Position numbers and translations under genes: made by a program. The notes beneath the pieces were generated by a model. The model did not search any database and was not told the origin of the DNA. It worked only from the letters and a program-made list of their open reading frames with translations. DNA of 64,000 bases, taken from NCBI RefSeq assembly GCF_000956545.1, contig NZ_JYIT01000069.1:1-64000 (forward strand). The letters are read 5' to 3'. Shown piece by piece: positions 16,949-26,529 of the stretch (position 1 is the stretch's first letter; each line of letters begins with the position of its first letter). Source of the DNA: Microbacterium azadirachtae. Its GTDB lineage: Bacteria > Actinomycetota > Actinomycetes > Actinomycetales > Microbacteriaceae.

Positions 16949-17304
16949 TCGTCGTTCAGCATATCCGGACCCATGGATCGGGGCTCTCTCAGGGTCTCCG
17001 AGATCAGGTACTTCCGGGTCCTGGCGCGCTTCGCCGTGCGCCGCCGATGGCAGTTCGCGCAGACGACCTCGCACTTGGCCATCTCCGCGGCGATCGTCGC
17101 CCAGGAACGCGTGGATGCAGTGATCGCCCGGGCGATCTCGAACCGCTTTGCGAACTCCGGCAGATGGTCGAACTCGAGCACGACGGGATCATTGATGCCG
17201 CAGTCGACGCAGGGGTGAGCGAGAAGATACTGGATCATGAGCTCGAAGTTGCGGGCACGGTGCTGCGCCTGCATCTCGTACTGTTTCGCACCCTTGCTGG
17301 GCAT
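16939..17304 (-). CDS. Small HNH-endonuclease-like protein
   Basis: A 121-residue basic protein with a zinc-ribbon-like HNH core: CVDCG (about residues 32-36), LEFDHLPEFAKR (the DH pair of the HNH fold), then CEVVCANCHRRRT providing the second Cys pair and final His. This layout is shared by many small HNH proteins of phage and bacterial origin. Most are uncharacterised nicking or endonuclease-like enzymes. The ATG at 17304 is the only good start. The TAG stop lies inside the first bases of the tRNA-Arg gene, so the mRNA must read into the tRNA. No recombinase or methylase is nearby. Confidence 0.8.
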   Translation of the reverse strand: MPSKGAKQYEMQAQHRARNFELMIQYLLAHPCVDCGINDPVVLEFDHLPEFAKRFEIARAITASTRSWATIAAEMAKCEVVCANCHRRRTAKRARTRKYLISETLREPRSMGPDMLNDDPQ

Positions 17305-17369
17305 GAGCGGCCCCCTCCGTCATCGACCGCCACGCTAGCGAGGAGGTCCGACGTTCGCCGGGGGAGAGG

Positions 17370-18068
17370 TCAGCCCCGCGCGGAGCGACGTCCGATGCGC
17401 GCGGCGATCACGTCGACGATCAGCCAGCGGACGGCGCCCGCCGTCGCGAGGGCCCAGATCGCGGAGCCGAGCACGTCCGTCGGGAAGTGCAGGCCGTCGC
17501 TGACGACGGCGAGCCCGACGATCACGCCGGCGACCACGCCGAGCGCCACGGGCAGCCACGCGAAGCGGGTTCCGCGCAGCAGGAACCAGAAGGCGATCGC
17601 GAGGGCGACGACGTAGGCGGTGTGCCCGCTGGGGAAGGACCCGTCGGTCTGCAGCGGGGAGAACGGGTGGGCCAGCAGGGCGGCGTCCGGCCGAGGCCGG
17701 TCGACGAGGATCTTGATCGCGGCGACCGGCAGCCAGGCGAACGCGACGGTGAGTCCGAAGAGGATCGCTGTGCGCAGCGAGCGGGATACCGCCCAGACGA
17801 GAGCGGCGATGACGAGGGTGATCGCTACGGCGGGAACCGGTTCGATCCCGCGGTAGACCGCATTGCTCACGGCGCCCCACCAGCCGGTGTGCGTCTGGTT
17901 CAGAGCGACGACCACGCCCTGGTCCGCCTGGGTCGCCTTCATGACGAACCCGAGGGCGATGACAGCGATGGCGCCGACGATCGCGGTCACCACGAGCGGG
18001 ATCGGGCGTGAGGTCGGGCGCTCGATCCCGGTGAGCGGGCGGGTGCGCGTGCGTCGAAGCTCGGTCAT
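17370..18068 (-). CDS. PAP2-family membrane phosphatase
   Basis: A 232-residue membrane protein with about six hydrophobic segments and the three PAP2 motifs: KILVDRPRPD, then PSGHTAY, then LHFPTDVLG carrying the catalytic His. Family members remove phosphate from lipids such as phosphatidic acid or undecaprenyl pyrophosphate at the outer membrane face. The N-terminus is basic and cytoplasmic (TELRRTRTRPLTG). The ATG at 18066-18068 is unambiguous. The gene stands alone on its strand. No lipid substrate can be assigned. Confidence 0.9.
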   Translation of the reverse strand: MTELRRTRTRPLTGIERPTSRPIPLVVTAIVGAIAVIALGFVMKATQADQGVVVALNQTHTGWWGAVSNAVYRGIEPVPAVAITLVIAALVWAVSRSLRTAILFGLTVAFAWLPVAAIKILVDRPRPDAALLAHPFSPLQTDGSFPSGHTAYVVALAIAFWFLLRGTRFAWLPVALGVVAGVIVGLAVVSDGLHFPTDVLGSAIWALATAGAVRWLIVDVIAARIGRRSARG

Positions 18069-18191
18069 TGGTACTCCCTCATCGCGGTCCTCGCGATGGC
18101 GGCATCGGAGGCGGGCGTCGCGCCTGTGCGCGTGCGCCCGGACCTATGTTCCGATGCGTTGTCTAAGGATTGGCCAAGAACCGGCCGCCGG

Positions 18192-18455
18192 CTAGAACCG
18201 CAGGGCCGCCACGGCGTCGTCGGCGCTCCAGAAATCGCCGACGATGCGGAACAGCCCCGAGGGCAGGTGGAGCCGCTCGGCGCGATAGCGCACACCCAGG
18301 TCGTGCGGGACGATCCGCAGATGGCCCCGGATCGTGCCGCGGGAGTCGACCACTCGCCAGAGCCGCTCGCCGGCGGGCTGCAGGGTCTCGACGGCGCGTG
18401 CGAGGACGGGCGTCGCCCAGCGGATGGTGGGTGCAGGGGTCGTGTTCGTGGTCAT
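18192..18455 (-). CDS. Small conserved-type hypothetical protein
   Basis: An 87-residue protein of unknown function. The sequence alternates strands and turns (GERLWRVVDSRGTIRGHLRIV; GVRYRAERLHLPSGLFRIVGDFW; SADDAVAALRF), suggesting a small beta-rich fold with a closing helix. No cysteine cluster, signal or membrane segment is seen. The ATG at 18453-18455 is preceded by AAGGAGGCACC, an excellent Shine-Dalgarno, so the 14-codon longer version is rejected. It is divergent from the LysE gene, with about 97 bp between starts. Confidence 0.7.
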   Translation of the reverse strand: MTTNTTPAPTIRWATPVLARAVETLQPAGERLWRVVDSRGTIRGHLRIVPHDLGVRYRAERLHLPSGLFRIVGDFWSADDAVAALRF

Positions 18456-18552
18456 GGTGCCTCCTTCACCTTCGAACATACGGACGGCCACCGACATTCG
18501 GCCGCGGAAGGCGCTCGGCGTGCGAATGCGTGCGCCCAGGAGTCCCTACACT

Positions 18553-19185
18553 GTGCTGGTGACTGTGACCGTGTGGCTTTCGCTGGTCGTCGCGTGCCTG
18601 GTGATCAGCCTCACTCCGGGTGCGGGCGCCATCAACACGATGACCAACTCCCTGAACGAGGGATGGCGTCGTTCCATCTGGGGCATCGTGGGGCAGCAGC
18701 TGGCCCTCGTCGTGCATGTCGCGATCGTGGCCGCGGGAGTCGGCCTGCTGGTCGCGCGCGTCCCCTGGCTGTTCGAGACGATCCGCTATCTCGGTGCCGC
18801 ATACCTGGTCTATCTGGGGATCCGGCTGATCGTGGCCCGCGTCCCGGACACGGTCGAGGAACCCGGTCTGGAGCGGTCTCCCGAAGGCCGCTGGCCGATG
18901 CTTCGGCGCGGCTTCTGGGTGAACCTGCTCAACCCGAAGGCGATCGTGTTCTTCCTCGCGTTCGTGCCGCAGTTCATCCGCCTCGATCGCGACCCCTGGC
19001 CCCAGTACCTGATCCTCATCGGCACGACTGTGGTGATCGACGTCGTCGTGATGTGGTTCGTCTTCGCCGCGACCGCTCAGACCTTCCGGCGGCTCACATC
19101 GAGCCGCACCGGTCAGCGCACGCTCAACACCGTCTTCGGCGCTCTGTTCATCGCGGTCGCGGCACTGCTGCTGTTCGTGCACTGA
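18553..19185 (+). CDS. LysE/RhtB-family amino acid exporter
   Basis: A 210-residue six-segment exporter, second LysE paralogue in the window. It carries VISLTPGAGAINTMTNSL after the first membrane segment and NLLNPKAIVFFLAFVPQFI in the middle, both family hallmarks. The likely start is GTG 18553, ten bases after CAGGAG; GTG 18559 is an alternative two codons later. Export of homoserine, threonine or similar amino acids is the family norm, but specificity is unknown. Upstream in-frame codons are proline/arginine-rich and belong to the intergenic region. Confidence 0.87.
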   Translation: MLVTVTVWLSLVVACLVISLTPGAGAINTMTNSLNEGWRRSIWGIVGQQLALVVHVAIVAAGVGLLVARVPWLFETIRYLGAAYLVYLGIRLIVARVPDTVEEPGLERSPEGRWPMLRRGFWVNLLNPKAIVFFLAFVPQFIRLDRDPWPQYLILIGTTVVIDVVVMWFVFAATAQTFRRLTSSRTGQRTLNTVFGALFIAVAALLLFVH

Positions 19186-19257
19186 AGCGGCGTTCCGCGG
19201 CGGCGTCGCCCTCGCCCTCCACAACCGGGCGATGCCGCCCGTCGCGCACCGATTGCG

Positions 19258-19271
19258 CGATGACGTCATCG
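19258..19271. promoter_or_regulatory. 14-bp palindrome upstream of ssb paralogue
   Basis: CGATGACGTCATCG is a perfect 14-bp palindrome 76 bp before the ssb ATG, in the only sizeable gap upstream of that gene. It could be a regulator site. Its protein partner is unknown, and flanking bases add no further symmetry. Confidence 0.45.
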
Positions 19272-19347
19272 TGGGCTCCCCGCCCGCGTCACGATCTCTG
19301 CAGGACCGGAGCCGGCGCGGGCTCCGCGCGAGCAGAGGAGAACGATC

Positions 19348-19818
19348 ATGGCCGACACCATCACTGTCGTGGGGAACATCGCCACGGTGCCGGAGCGTCG
19401 CAGCACGGCGACCGGCATCCCCGCGCTGAGCTTTCGGATGGCGACCAACCACCGGCGTCCTGACGGCAACGGGGGATGGGTGGACGCCAGTACGAACTGG
19501 TTCGAGATCAGGGCCTACCGGGCTCTCGCCGAGAACGCGGCCGTGTCGCTGACCAAGGGCGACGCCGTCATCGTCGTCGGCCGGCTGCGGCTGCGCGAAT
19601 GGGAGGGCAAGGAGGGCAGACGCGGCATGAGCGTGGAGATCGAGGCGGACAGCATCGGCCCGGATCTGCGCCGAGGGCGCGGGGTCTTCCATCGCACGAT
19701 CGCGGCGGCGCCCGGCGCCCCGGCGGATGCGGGTCCGCCCCAGCCTGCGGCGGCGCCGGACGCGGAGACGCCCGGCGACGGATGGGCGACGCCCGGCGAG
19801 GACCCGACTCCGTTCTGA
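19348..19818 (+). CDS. ssb: Single-stranded DNA-binding protein (paralogue)
   Basis: A 156-residue SSB with an OB fold over about residues 1-105 (ITVVGNIATVPERR, TNWFEIRAYRALAENA, KGDAVIVVGRLRLREW). A Pro/Ala-rich linker follows, then the acidic tip GEDPTPF, resembling the DDxPF partner-binding tail. Actinobacteria usually keep a main SSB near rpsF/rpsR. This copy lies elsewhere and is short, so it is probably a SsbB-type paralogue used in recombination, repair or stress. The ATG follows GAGGAGAACGATC. A palindrome lies in the upstream gap. Confidence 0.9.
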   Translation: MADTITVVGNIATVPERRSTATGIPALSFRMATNHRRPDGNGGWVDASTNWFEIRAYRALAENAAVSLTKGDAVIVVGRLRLREWEGKEGRRGMSVEIEADSIGPDLRRGRGVFHRTIAAAPGAPADAGPPQPAAAPDAETPGDGWATPGEDPTPF

Positions 19819-19862
19819 CATTCCCGGTCGACGTCGTCGGTCATGGTGTCTGCGCGCAGAAC

Positions 19863-19887
19863 CGGGCCCCGGCGAGGCCGGGACCCG
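19863..19887. terminator. Bidirectional terminator hairpin between ssb and aceA
   Basis: CGGGCCCCGGC (19863-19873) pairs with GCCGGGACCCG (19877-19887) over 11 positions with one mismatch and a GAG loop. It lies between the convergent stops at 19818 and 19921, so it can serve both strands. Confidence 0.7.
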
Positions 19888-19920
19888 ATTCCGTGGTGAC
19901 GACGGATCAGCCGAGCCGGA

Positions 19921-21516
19921 TCAGCTGAACTGGTTCATGGTGTTGTCCTTGCCGCCCGCCTTCAGGGCGGCTGCGCCGGCGAAGTACTCCTTGTGGTTGT
20001 CGCCGATGTCGCTGCCCGCCATGTTCTGGTGCTTGACCGTCGCGATGCCCTCGCGGATCTCCCGGCGCTGCACTTCGCGGACGTAGGTGAGCATCCCCTC
20101 GTCGCCGAAGTAGCCCCTCGCCAGGCTGTCGGTGGACAGCGCCGCGGTGTGGTACGTCGGCAGGGTGATGAGGTGATGGAAGATCCCGGCGCGTGCTGAG
20201 CCGTCGCGCTGGAAGGTTCGGATCTTCTCGTCGGCGAGGCGCGCGAGCTCCGTGCCGTCGTATTCGACGCTCATCAGGTTACCGCGGTCGTACGCCGTCA
20301 CGTCGGCGCCCTGCTCGGCGAGCTGGTCGAAGACCTGCTGGCGGAAGTTGAGCGTCCAGTTGAACGACGGGCTGTTGTTGTAGACGAGCTTGGCGTTCGG
20401 CACCACCTCGCGGATGCGGTCGACCATGCCGGCGATCTGCTCGACGTGCGGCTTCTCGGTCTCGATCCAGAGCAGGTCGGCGCCGTGCCGCAGCGACGTG
20501 ATGCAGTCCAGCACGCAGCGGTCCTCACCGGTGCCGGGACGGAACTGGTAGAGGTTGCTGGCGAGGCGCTTCGGGCGCAGCAGGCGGCCCTCGCGGCGGA
20601 TGACCACGTCGCCGTCGCTCAGGTCCGCCTCACCGATCTCCTCGACATCGAGGAACGCGTTGTACTGGTCGCCCAGGTCACCCGGCTCCGACGAGACGGC
20701 GAGCTTCTGCGTCAGCCCCGCGCCGAGAGAGTCGGTGCGCGCGACGATGACGCCGTTGTCGACACCGAGCTCGAGGAAGGCGTAGCGGACGGCGTTGATC
20801 TTCGCGAGGAAGTCGTCATGCGGCACCGTGACCTTGCCGTCCTGGTGGCCGCACTGCTTCTCATCCGAGACCTGATTCTCGATCTGGATCGCGCACGCGC
20901 CCGCCTCGATCATCTTCTTCGCGAGCAGGTACGTAGCCTCGGGGTTGCCGAAGCCGGCGTCGATGTCGGCGATGATCGGCACGACATGGGTCTCGTAGTC
21001 GTCGATCTGGGTCTGGATGAACTCGACCGCGGTCTCGTCGCCGGCGGCGCGTGCGGCGTCGAGCTTCGTGAACAGCAGATCGAGCTCACGGGCGTCGGCC
21101 TGGCGCAGGAACGTGTAGAGCTCCTCGATGAGCGCGGGGACCGAGGTCTTCTCGTGCATCGACTGGTCCGGGAGAGGTCCGAACTCCGAGCGGAGCGCCG
21201 CGACCATCCAGCCCGAGAGGTACAGGTACCGCTTGTTGGTGCTCTTGAGGTGCTTCTTGATCGAGATGAGCTTCTGCTGACCGATGAAGCCGTGCCAGAC
21301 GCCGAGGGACTGCGTGTAGACGGATGAGTCCGCGTCGTACTCGTCCATGTCGCGACGCATGATGTCGGCGGTGTAGCGGGCGATCTCGAGACCGGTCGTG
21401 AAGCGGTTCTGCGCACGCATCCGGGCGACGTACTCGGGGTTGATCGCATCCCAGCTGGAGCCGTGCTGCTTCTTGAGGGCCTCGACGGCCTCGACGTCGT
21501 TCTGGAACGCGGTCAT
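19921..21516 (-). CDS. aceA: Isocitrate lyase, long (about 530-residue) form
   Basis: A 531-residue isocitrate lyase. The active-site loop reads EKQCGHQDGKVTVPHDDF (Cys222), and the metal/substrate strand is IIADIDAGFGNPEATY. This is the longer subfamily with a lysine-glutamine instead of the usual lysine-lysine before CGH, like proteobacterial AceA of 531 residues, rather than the about 430-residue mycobacterial Icl1. The enzyme splits isocitrate into succinate and glyoxylate, allowing growth on acetate or fatty acids. The ATG at 21514-21516 follows GGAGGAATCACC. No malate synthase is in the window. It is divergent from a lipoprotein gene, with regulatory symmetry between them. Confidence 0.95.
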   Translation of the reverse strand: MTAFQNDVEAVEALKKQHGSSWDAINPEYVARMRAQNRFTTGLEIARYTADIMRRDMDEYDADSSVYTQSLGVWHGFIGQQKLISIKKHLKSTNKRYLYLSGWMVAALRSEFGPLPDQSMHEKTSVPALIEELYTFLRQADARELDLLFTKLDAARAAGDETAVEFIQTQIDDYETHVVPIIADIDAGFGNPEATYLLAKKMIEAGACAIQIENQVSDEKQCGHQDGKVTVPHDDFLAKINAVRYAFLELGVDNGVIVARTDSLGAGLTQKLAVSSEPGDLGDQYNAFLDVEEIGEADLSDGDVVIRREGRLLRPKRLASNLYQFRPGTGEDRCVLDCITSLRHGADLLWIETEKPHVEQIAGMVDRIREVVPNAKLVYNNSPSFNWTLNFRQQVFDQLAEQGADVTAYDRGNLMSVEYDGTELARLADEKIRTFQRDGSARAGIFHHLITLPTYHTAALSTDSLARGYFGDEGMLTYVREVQRREIREGIATVKHQNMAGSDIGDNHKEYFAGAAALKAGGKDNTMNQFS

Positions 21517-21633
21517 GGTGATTCCTCCGTGTGATGGTGGGCCGACGGGAGCGGCTGTGCGGTGGTTGGTTCCACCATGCCTAAGGAGTCGTGGGTCCTT
21601 CGAACATTCCAGAGGTGAAGATTCGCCAGAATT

Positions 21634-21653
21634 CTGTGATCCGCAAGTCACAG
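21634..21653. promoter_or_regulatory. CRP/GlxR-like inverted repeat between aceA and lipoprotein gene
   Basis: CTGTGA (21634-21639) and TCACAG (21648-21653) are perfect arms around an 8-bp spacer. CRP/GlxR sites have TGTGA-N6-TCACA, so this spacer is two bases too long. An overlapping palindrome CAGAATTCTG lies at 21627-21636. The location upstream of aceA suits carbon control, but the regulator is not established. Confidence 0.35.
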
Positions 21654-21675
21654 GTCGCCACCATAGACTCGGGGC

Positions 21676-22182
21676 GTGCCCAGACGTCCGTCGATCGCCG
21701 CGCTGAGGACGACCGTCGTCGTCCTCGCCCTGACCCTGGCGATCCCGCTCGCGGGGTGCGCCCCGATCGGGCAGGCGCCGACGAGCACGACGGGTCCCCC
21801 CGCGACGACCGGCTCGACGCAGGGCCCGGCGACGGCCTCGCCGGCGCCGACGCTGCTGCCCGGCGGAACCGCGGACGACAACCTCCCGCTGTTCCGGGCG
21901 GTGACCGCGCAGGTCTGGAGCTCGGATCAGCGCGCCTCGGGCCGGGCGTACATCGACGCGCTGGTCGCGGCGGGCTTCGATCGCAGCGCCATGCAGTTGA
22001 CGGAGGATCACTCGACGGTCGGCAACCCGGCGGAGAGCTTCCAGTTCTCCGTGCGCTGGGGCGATGCGGAATGCCTCGTCGGCCAGGTCGGGCCCTCCAC
22101 GGGGGATCCGGTCACGGCCGTGCTCCCGCAGCTCGACGCGGGCGCATGCCTCATCGGAAAGACCGCGCCCGTCGGACCCTAG
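21676..22182 (+). CDS. Secreted lipoprotein, unknown function
   Basis: A 168-residue lipoprotein. A basic start is followed by a hydrophobic core and the lipobox PLAGC (Cys at about 28). A Thr/Pro/Ser-rich linker of about 35 residues leads to a compact domain (about 70-168) with two cysteines (AECLVGQ and GACLIG) that may pair outside the cell. This resembles small actinobacterial DUF6993-type lipoproteins, but the assignment is weak. The start is GTG 21676. It lies divergent from aceA and upstream of ettA on the same strand. Confidence 0.75.
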   Translation: MPRRPSIAALRTTVVVLALTLAIPLAGCAPIGQAPTSTTGPPATTGSTQGPATASPAPTLLPGGTADDNLPLFRAVTAQVWSSDQRASGRAYIDALVAAGFDRSAMQLTEDHSTVGNPAESFQFSVRWGDAECLVGQVGPSTGDPVTAVLPQLDAGACLIGKTAPVGP

Positions 22183-22290
22183 TCGCCCCGGGTAGGCTGG
22201 AGTGTCGATCCCGAGGCTGCGAGCCTCCTGGCCCGCAGTCGTCCGCCTGGTCACCACGATCGTCGTCATCACGACAGAAGGAGCGCCCTC

Positions 22291-23962
<1,672 letters not shown>

Positions 23963-23970
<8 letters not shown>

Positions 23971-24508
23971 CGACGCCACGGGCGCCGCGGCGTCCGCCCG
24001 CTCTGCCGACGCGGCGGCTCCGGAGGGGGCCGCCGCGGGGGAGCGCCTGCACATCCCGATCCAGCTGCGCTGGGGCGACCTCGACGCGTTCAACCACGTC
24101 AACAACACCTCGATGCTCAAGCTGCTCGAGGAGGCGCGCGTGCGCGCGTTCTGGCGTCCCGGCGAGGGCGAGCACGGACCCAGCACCGCGGTGCTGGACT
24201 CCGGCATCGACGCCGGCGCGCTGACGCTCGTCGCACGGCAGGAGATCGAGTACTTCGCCCCCGTGCCCTATCAGAGGCACCCGCTCGAGGTGCAGATGTG
24301 GTTCGGCAAGATCGGCGGATCCAGCGTCGAGGTCTGCTACGAGGTCTTCAACGACCCGTCTTTCGAGGAGCGGGTGCTCTACGCGCGCTCGACCGCGGTG
24401 ATCGTGCTCGTCGACGCCGCGAGCGGGCGGCCGACGAGGATCAGCCAGGAGATGCGGGACGCGTGGGCACCGTACGTCGGCGCGCCTCTCACCTACACGC
24501 ACCGCTGA
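23963..24508 (+). CDS. Acyl-CoA thioesterase, 4HBT (YbgC-like) hotdog fold
   Basis: A 181-residue hotdog-fold protein. The 4HBT signature is clear: QLRWGDLDAFNHVNN near residue 40, with the catalytic Asp and the HVNN motif, followed by LLEEARVRAFW. Family members hydrolyse acyl-CoA or acyl-ACP thioesters. The GTG at 23963 overlaps the ettA stop by eight bases. The first 25 residues are Ala/Asp-rich and probably disordered. It converges on another thioesterase gene of the TesB type, which suggests a local cluster of acyl-CoA metabolism. Confidence 0.88.
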
Positions 24509-24524
24509 GCGGTCCGCGGGAGCC

Positions 24525-25409
24525 TCACGCCTCCGGCACGCGGATGGTGATCTCCTGCGCGACGCTGGCCACCAGCGCGCCCTCGCGGGTATAGATCCGT
24601 CCGCGAGCGAGCCCGCGTCCTCCGCGCGCGTTCGGCGAGTCCTGCACGTACAGCAGCCACTCGTCGACACGGCCGGGGCGGTGCCACCACATGGCATGGT
24701 CCAGGCTCGCGACCTTCAGCCCGGGGGTGGACCAGCTCAGCCCGTGCGCACGGAGGATGGACTCCTGGATCGACATGTCGCTGAGGTACGCCAGTGCCGC
24801 GCGGTGCAGCGCAGGATCGTCCGGGAAAGGTGCACGCAGGCGCATCCACACCGCCTGCTGCGCGATCCGCTCCGGGCCGGCGTCGAGGAAGAGCGGCCCC
24901 TCGACATGGCGCATGTCCACGGGACGCTCGGTCAGCATGCGCCTGGACAGCGGGTGGATGCCGGCGGAGAGCTCTTCGTCCGTGCGCAGGGTCTCGGGGT
25001 CCGGGATGTCGGCGGGCATCGGCTCGGCGTGCTCGATCCCCGGGTTCTCGTCCTGGAAGGAGGCGATCATCGAGAAGATGGGCACGCCGTTCTGGTACGC
25101 CTGCGAGCGCCGCGTGGAGAAGGAGCGACCGTCGTGGATCCGGTCCACCGCGAAGGTCAGGCCCTGCGAGGCGTCGCCCGCGCGCAGGAAGTAGCCGTGC
25201 ATCGAGTGCGGGACTCGCCCCTCGGGCATGGTCCGCTCGGCGGCGATGATCGACTGGCCGAGCACCTGGCCGCCGTAGATCCGCCCGGTGGGCATCGGAT
25301 GCGAGGCGCCGGTGAAGATGTCCTCGGTGGTGCGGGCGTCGGTGGAGCCGAGATCGAGGATCCCGAGCAGCATGTCGACCGAGCGCCGGGCGTCCTCATC
25401 CGAAGCCAT
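24525..25409 (-). CDS. tesB: Acyl-CoA thioesterase II
   Basis: A 294-residue double-hotdog thioesterase. The N-terminal hotdog shows GRIYGGQVLGQSIIAAERT and PHSMHGYFLRAGD. The C-terminal hotdog carries SLDHAMWWHRPGRVDEWLLY with the conserved Asp, and GRGLARGRIYTREGALVAS. TesB-type enzymes hydrolyse a broad range of acyl-CoAs in the cytosol. The ATG at 25409 follows GGAGAGGACCCC. It is divergent from the next hypothetical gene and convergent with the 4HBT thioesterase. Confidence 0.93.
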   Translation of the reverse strand: MASDEDARRSVDMLLGILDLGSTDARTTEDIFTGASHPMPTGRIYGGQVLGQSIIAAERTMPEGRVPHSMHGYFLRAGDASQGLTFAVDRIHDGRSFSTRRSQAYQNGVPIFSMIASFQDENPGIEHAEPMPADIPDPETLRTDEELSAGIHPLSRRMLTERPVDMRHVEGPLFLDAGPERIAQQAVWMRLRAPFPDDPALHRAALAYLSDMSIQESILRAHGLSWSTPGLKVASLDHAMWWHRPGRVDEWLLYVQDSPNARGGRGLARGRIYTREGALVASVAQEITIRVPEA

Positions 25410-25472
25410 GGGGTCCTCTCCGCCGCGGTCACGGGGCGGGGCTGCCGCGGGCCGATTGATAGTTTAGAGGGC

Positions 25473-26138
25473 GTGACCACGCCCCTGATCCTCGCCGACC
25501 CCGAGACCGCGCGCGACGCGCTCACCTTCGTCGCCCGCGCAGCGCGAGCCGGTGACGAGGGGGTGCGCCTGCAGGCCGACGGCGGCATCCTGGCGATGAC
25601 GGCGGCGGCCCTTGCGCCGCAGAGCCTGTTCGATGCGACTCCGACGATCCTCGCGATGCGGATCGTGCGGGCTGATCCCGAGCTGCGCTGCGACATCGTG
25701 ATCGACGAGCTCACGGCCACCGACGACGCCCGGGCCCTCGCGCTGCCCGATACGGGACGCAGCCCGGCGTGGGCCGGCGTCGCGCCGCCGCGCGGCGGAT
25801 GGGCGCCGTCCGGCACTCTCGGCGCCGACGTGATCGCGCAGCGCGCGCAGTGGGGGATCTCGGCAGTCGCCCACGGATCGCCGGCGGGGGCGGGGGAGGA
25901 TGCGGTGCGCTCCCTCCGGGCAGCGATCTGGGGCGAGCCGGACGAGGACCTTCTGGGCCTGCCCCGCGGCATCGCCTTCGCCGCACACGCGTTCGGCTTC
26001 ATCTCCGGGGCGGAGCTGGTGCCGGTCACGACCTCGGGACGCTGGACCCGCCTCGCCTTCGCGCGCGGGCACGTGCTCAGCCGCGGCCCCGCCGCGGTCG
26101 GCCTGACCGCGGTGAGGTCGACGGGCACGGCAGGCTGA
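25473..26138 (+). CDS. Hypothetical actinobacterial protein
   Basis: A 221-residue protein of unknown function with no signal peptide, membrane segment or recognised motif. It starts TTPLILADPETARDALTF and contains hydrophobic strands alternating with Ala-rich helices. An Arg/Gly loop PPRGGWAPSGTLGADV and a tail with GRWTRLAFARGHVLSRGP are notable. The GTG at 25473 fits best; the sequence just upstream is intergenic, with an AT-rich patch (GATAGTTTAGA) that may be a -10 element. It is divergent from tesB and converges with a small XRE regulator. Confidence 0.7.
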   Translation: MTTPLILADPETARDALTFVARAARAGDEGVRLQADGGILAMTAAALAPQSLFDATPTILAMRIVRADPELRCDIVIDELTATDDARALALPDTGRSPAWAGVAPPRGGWAPSGTLGADVIAQRAQWGISAVAHGSPAGAGEDAVRSLRAAIWGEPDEDLLGLPRGIAFAAHAFGFISGAELVPVTTSGRWTRLAFARGHVLSRGPAAVGLTAVRSTGTAG

Positions 26139-26159
26139 ATCCGGTCGCCCGGGGAGTCC

Positions 26160-26447
26160 TCAACCGCGGGCCCGGCGGAGCTCGGCCGTGTACTCGTGCT
26201 CCGGCGAGGAGCCGTCGTCCCAGACCGGGCGGACGAGATCGTCGAGACTCACGCCGAAGGCGGCGGAGAGCTTCAGCCACGTCTTCAGGTCGCCGTAGTG
26301 CCGGCCCTGCGAGAGGTTGATCAGCGTCTGCCGGCTCACCCCCGAGCGTTCGGCGAGCTGGTCGAACGTGAGGGTGGACGCGTGCCGCGCCCGGTTGAAC
26401 GCCACGCGGAGCTGATCCAGATCAGGCTCGGGCGGCGTAGGGGGCAC
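26160..26447 (-). CDS. XRE-family helix-turn-helix regulator
   Basis: A 95-residue DNA-binding protein consisting of a single Cro/C1-type HTH at about residues 25-75: TFDQLAERSGVSRQTLINLS gives the two recognition helices, followed by WLKLSAAFGVSLDDLV. A short acidic and basic tail completes it. The start is GTG 26445-26447. A perfect 7-3-7 inverted repeat lies 45-61 bp upstream and is the likely autoregulatory site. It follows the FAD dehydrogenase gene on the same strand, but 82 bp and the repeat separate them. Confidence 0.85.
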   Translation of the reverse strand: MPPTPPEPDLDQLRVAFNRARHASTLTFDQLAERSGVSRQTLINLSQGRHYGDLKTWLKLSAAFGVSLDDLVRPVWDDGSSPEHEYTAELRRARG

Positions 26448-26491
26448 GCTTCCAGTCGACCGGGACCACGCTGATCAGTCAGCAAAGGAAC

Positions 26492-26508
26492 TTGTACTTT
26501 CAGTACAA
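26492..26508 (-). promoter_or_regulatory. Perfect inverted repeat upstream of the XRE regulator
   Basis: TTGTACTTTCAGTACAA has 7-bp perfect arms with a 3-bp centre. It sits in the 82-bp gap before the XRE gene. Size and symmetry are typical of single-HTH XRE dimer operators, so autoregulation is likely. The repressor assignment is inferred. Confidence 0.65.
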
Positions 26509-26529
26509 CTCTCTGTATCGGGAAGCGGG

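Noticed and set aside
16874..17304. Integrated mobile element at tRNA-Arg
   Set aside because: The HNH gene overlaps the 5' end of the tRNA, not the 3' end where integrases act. No repeat of the tRNA end, integrase or transposase was seen.
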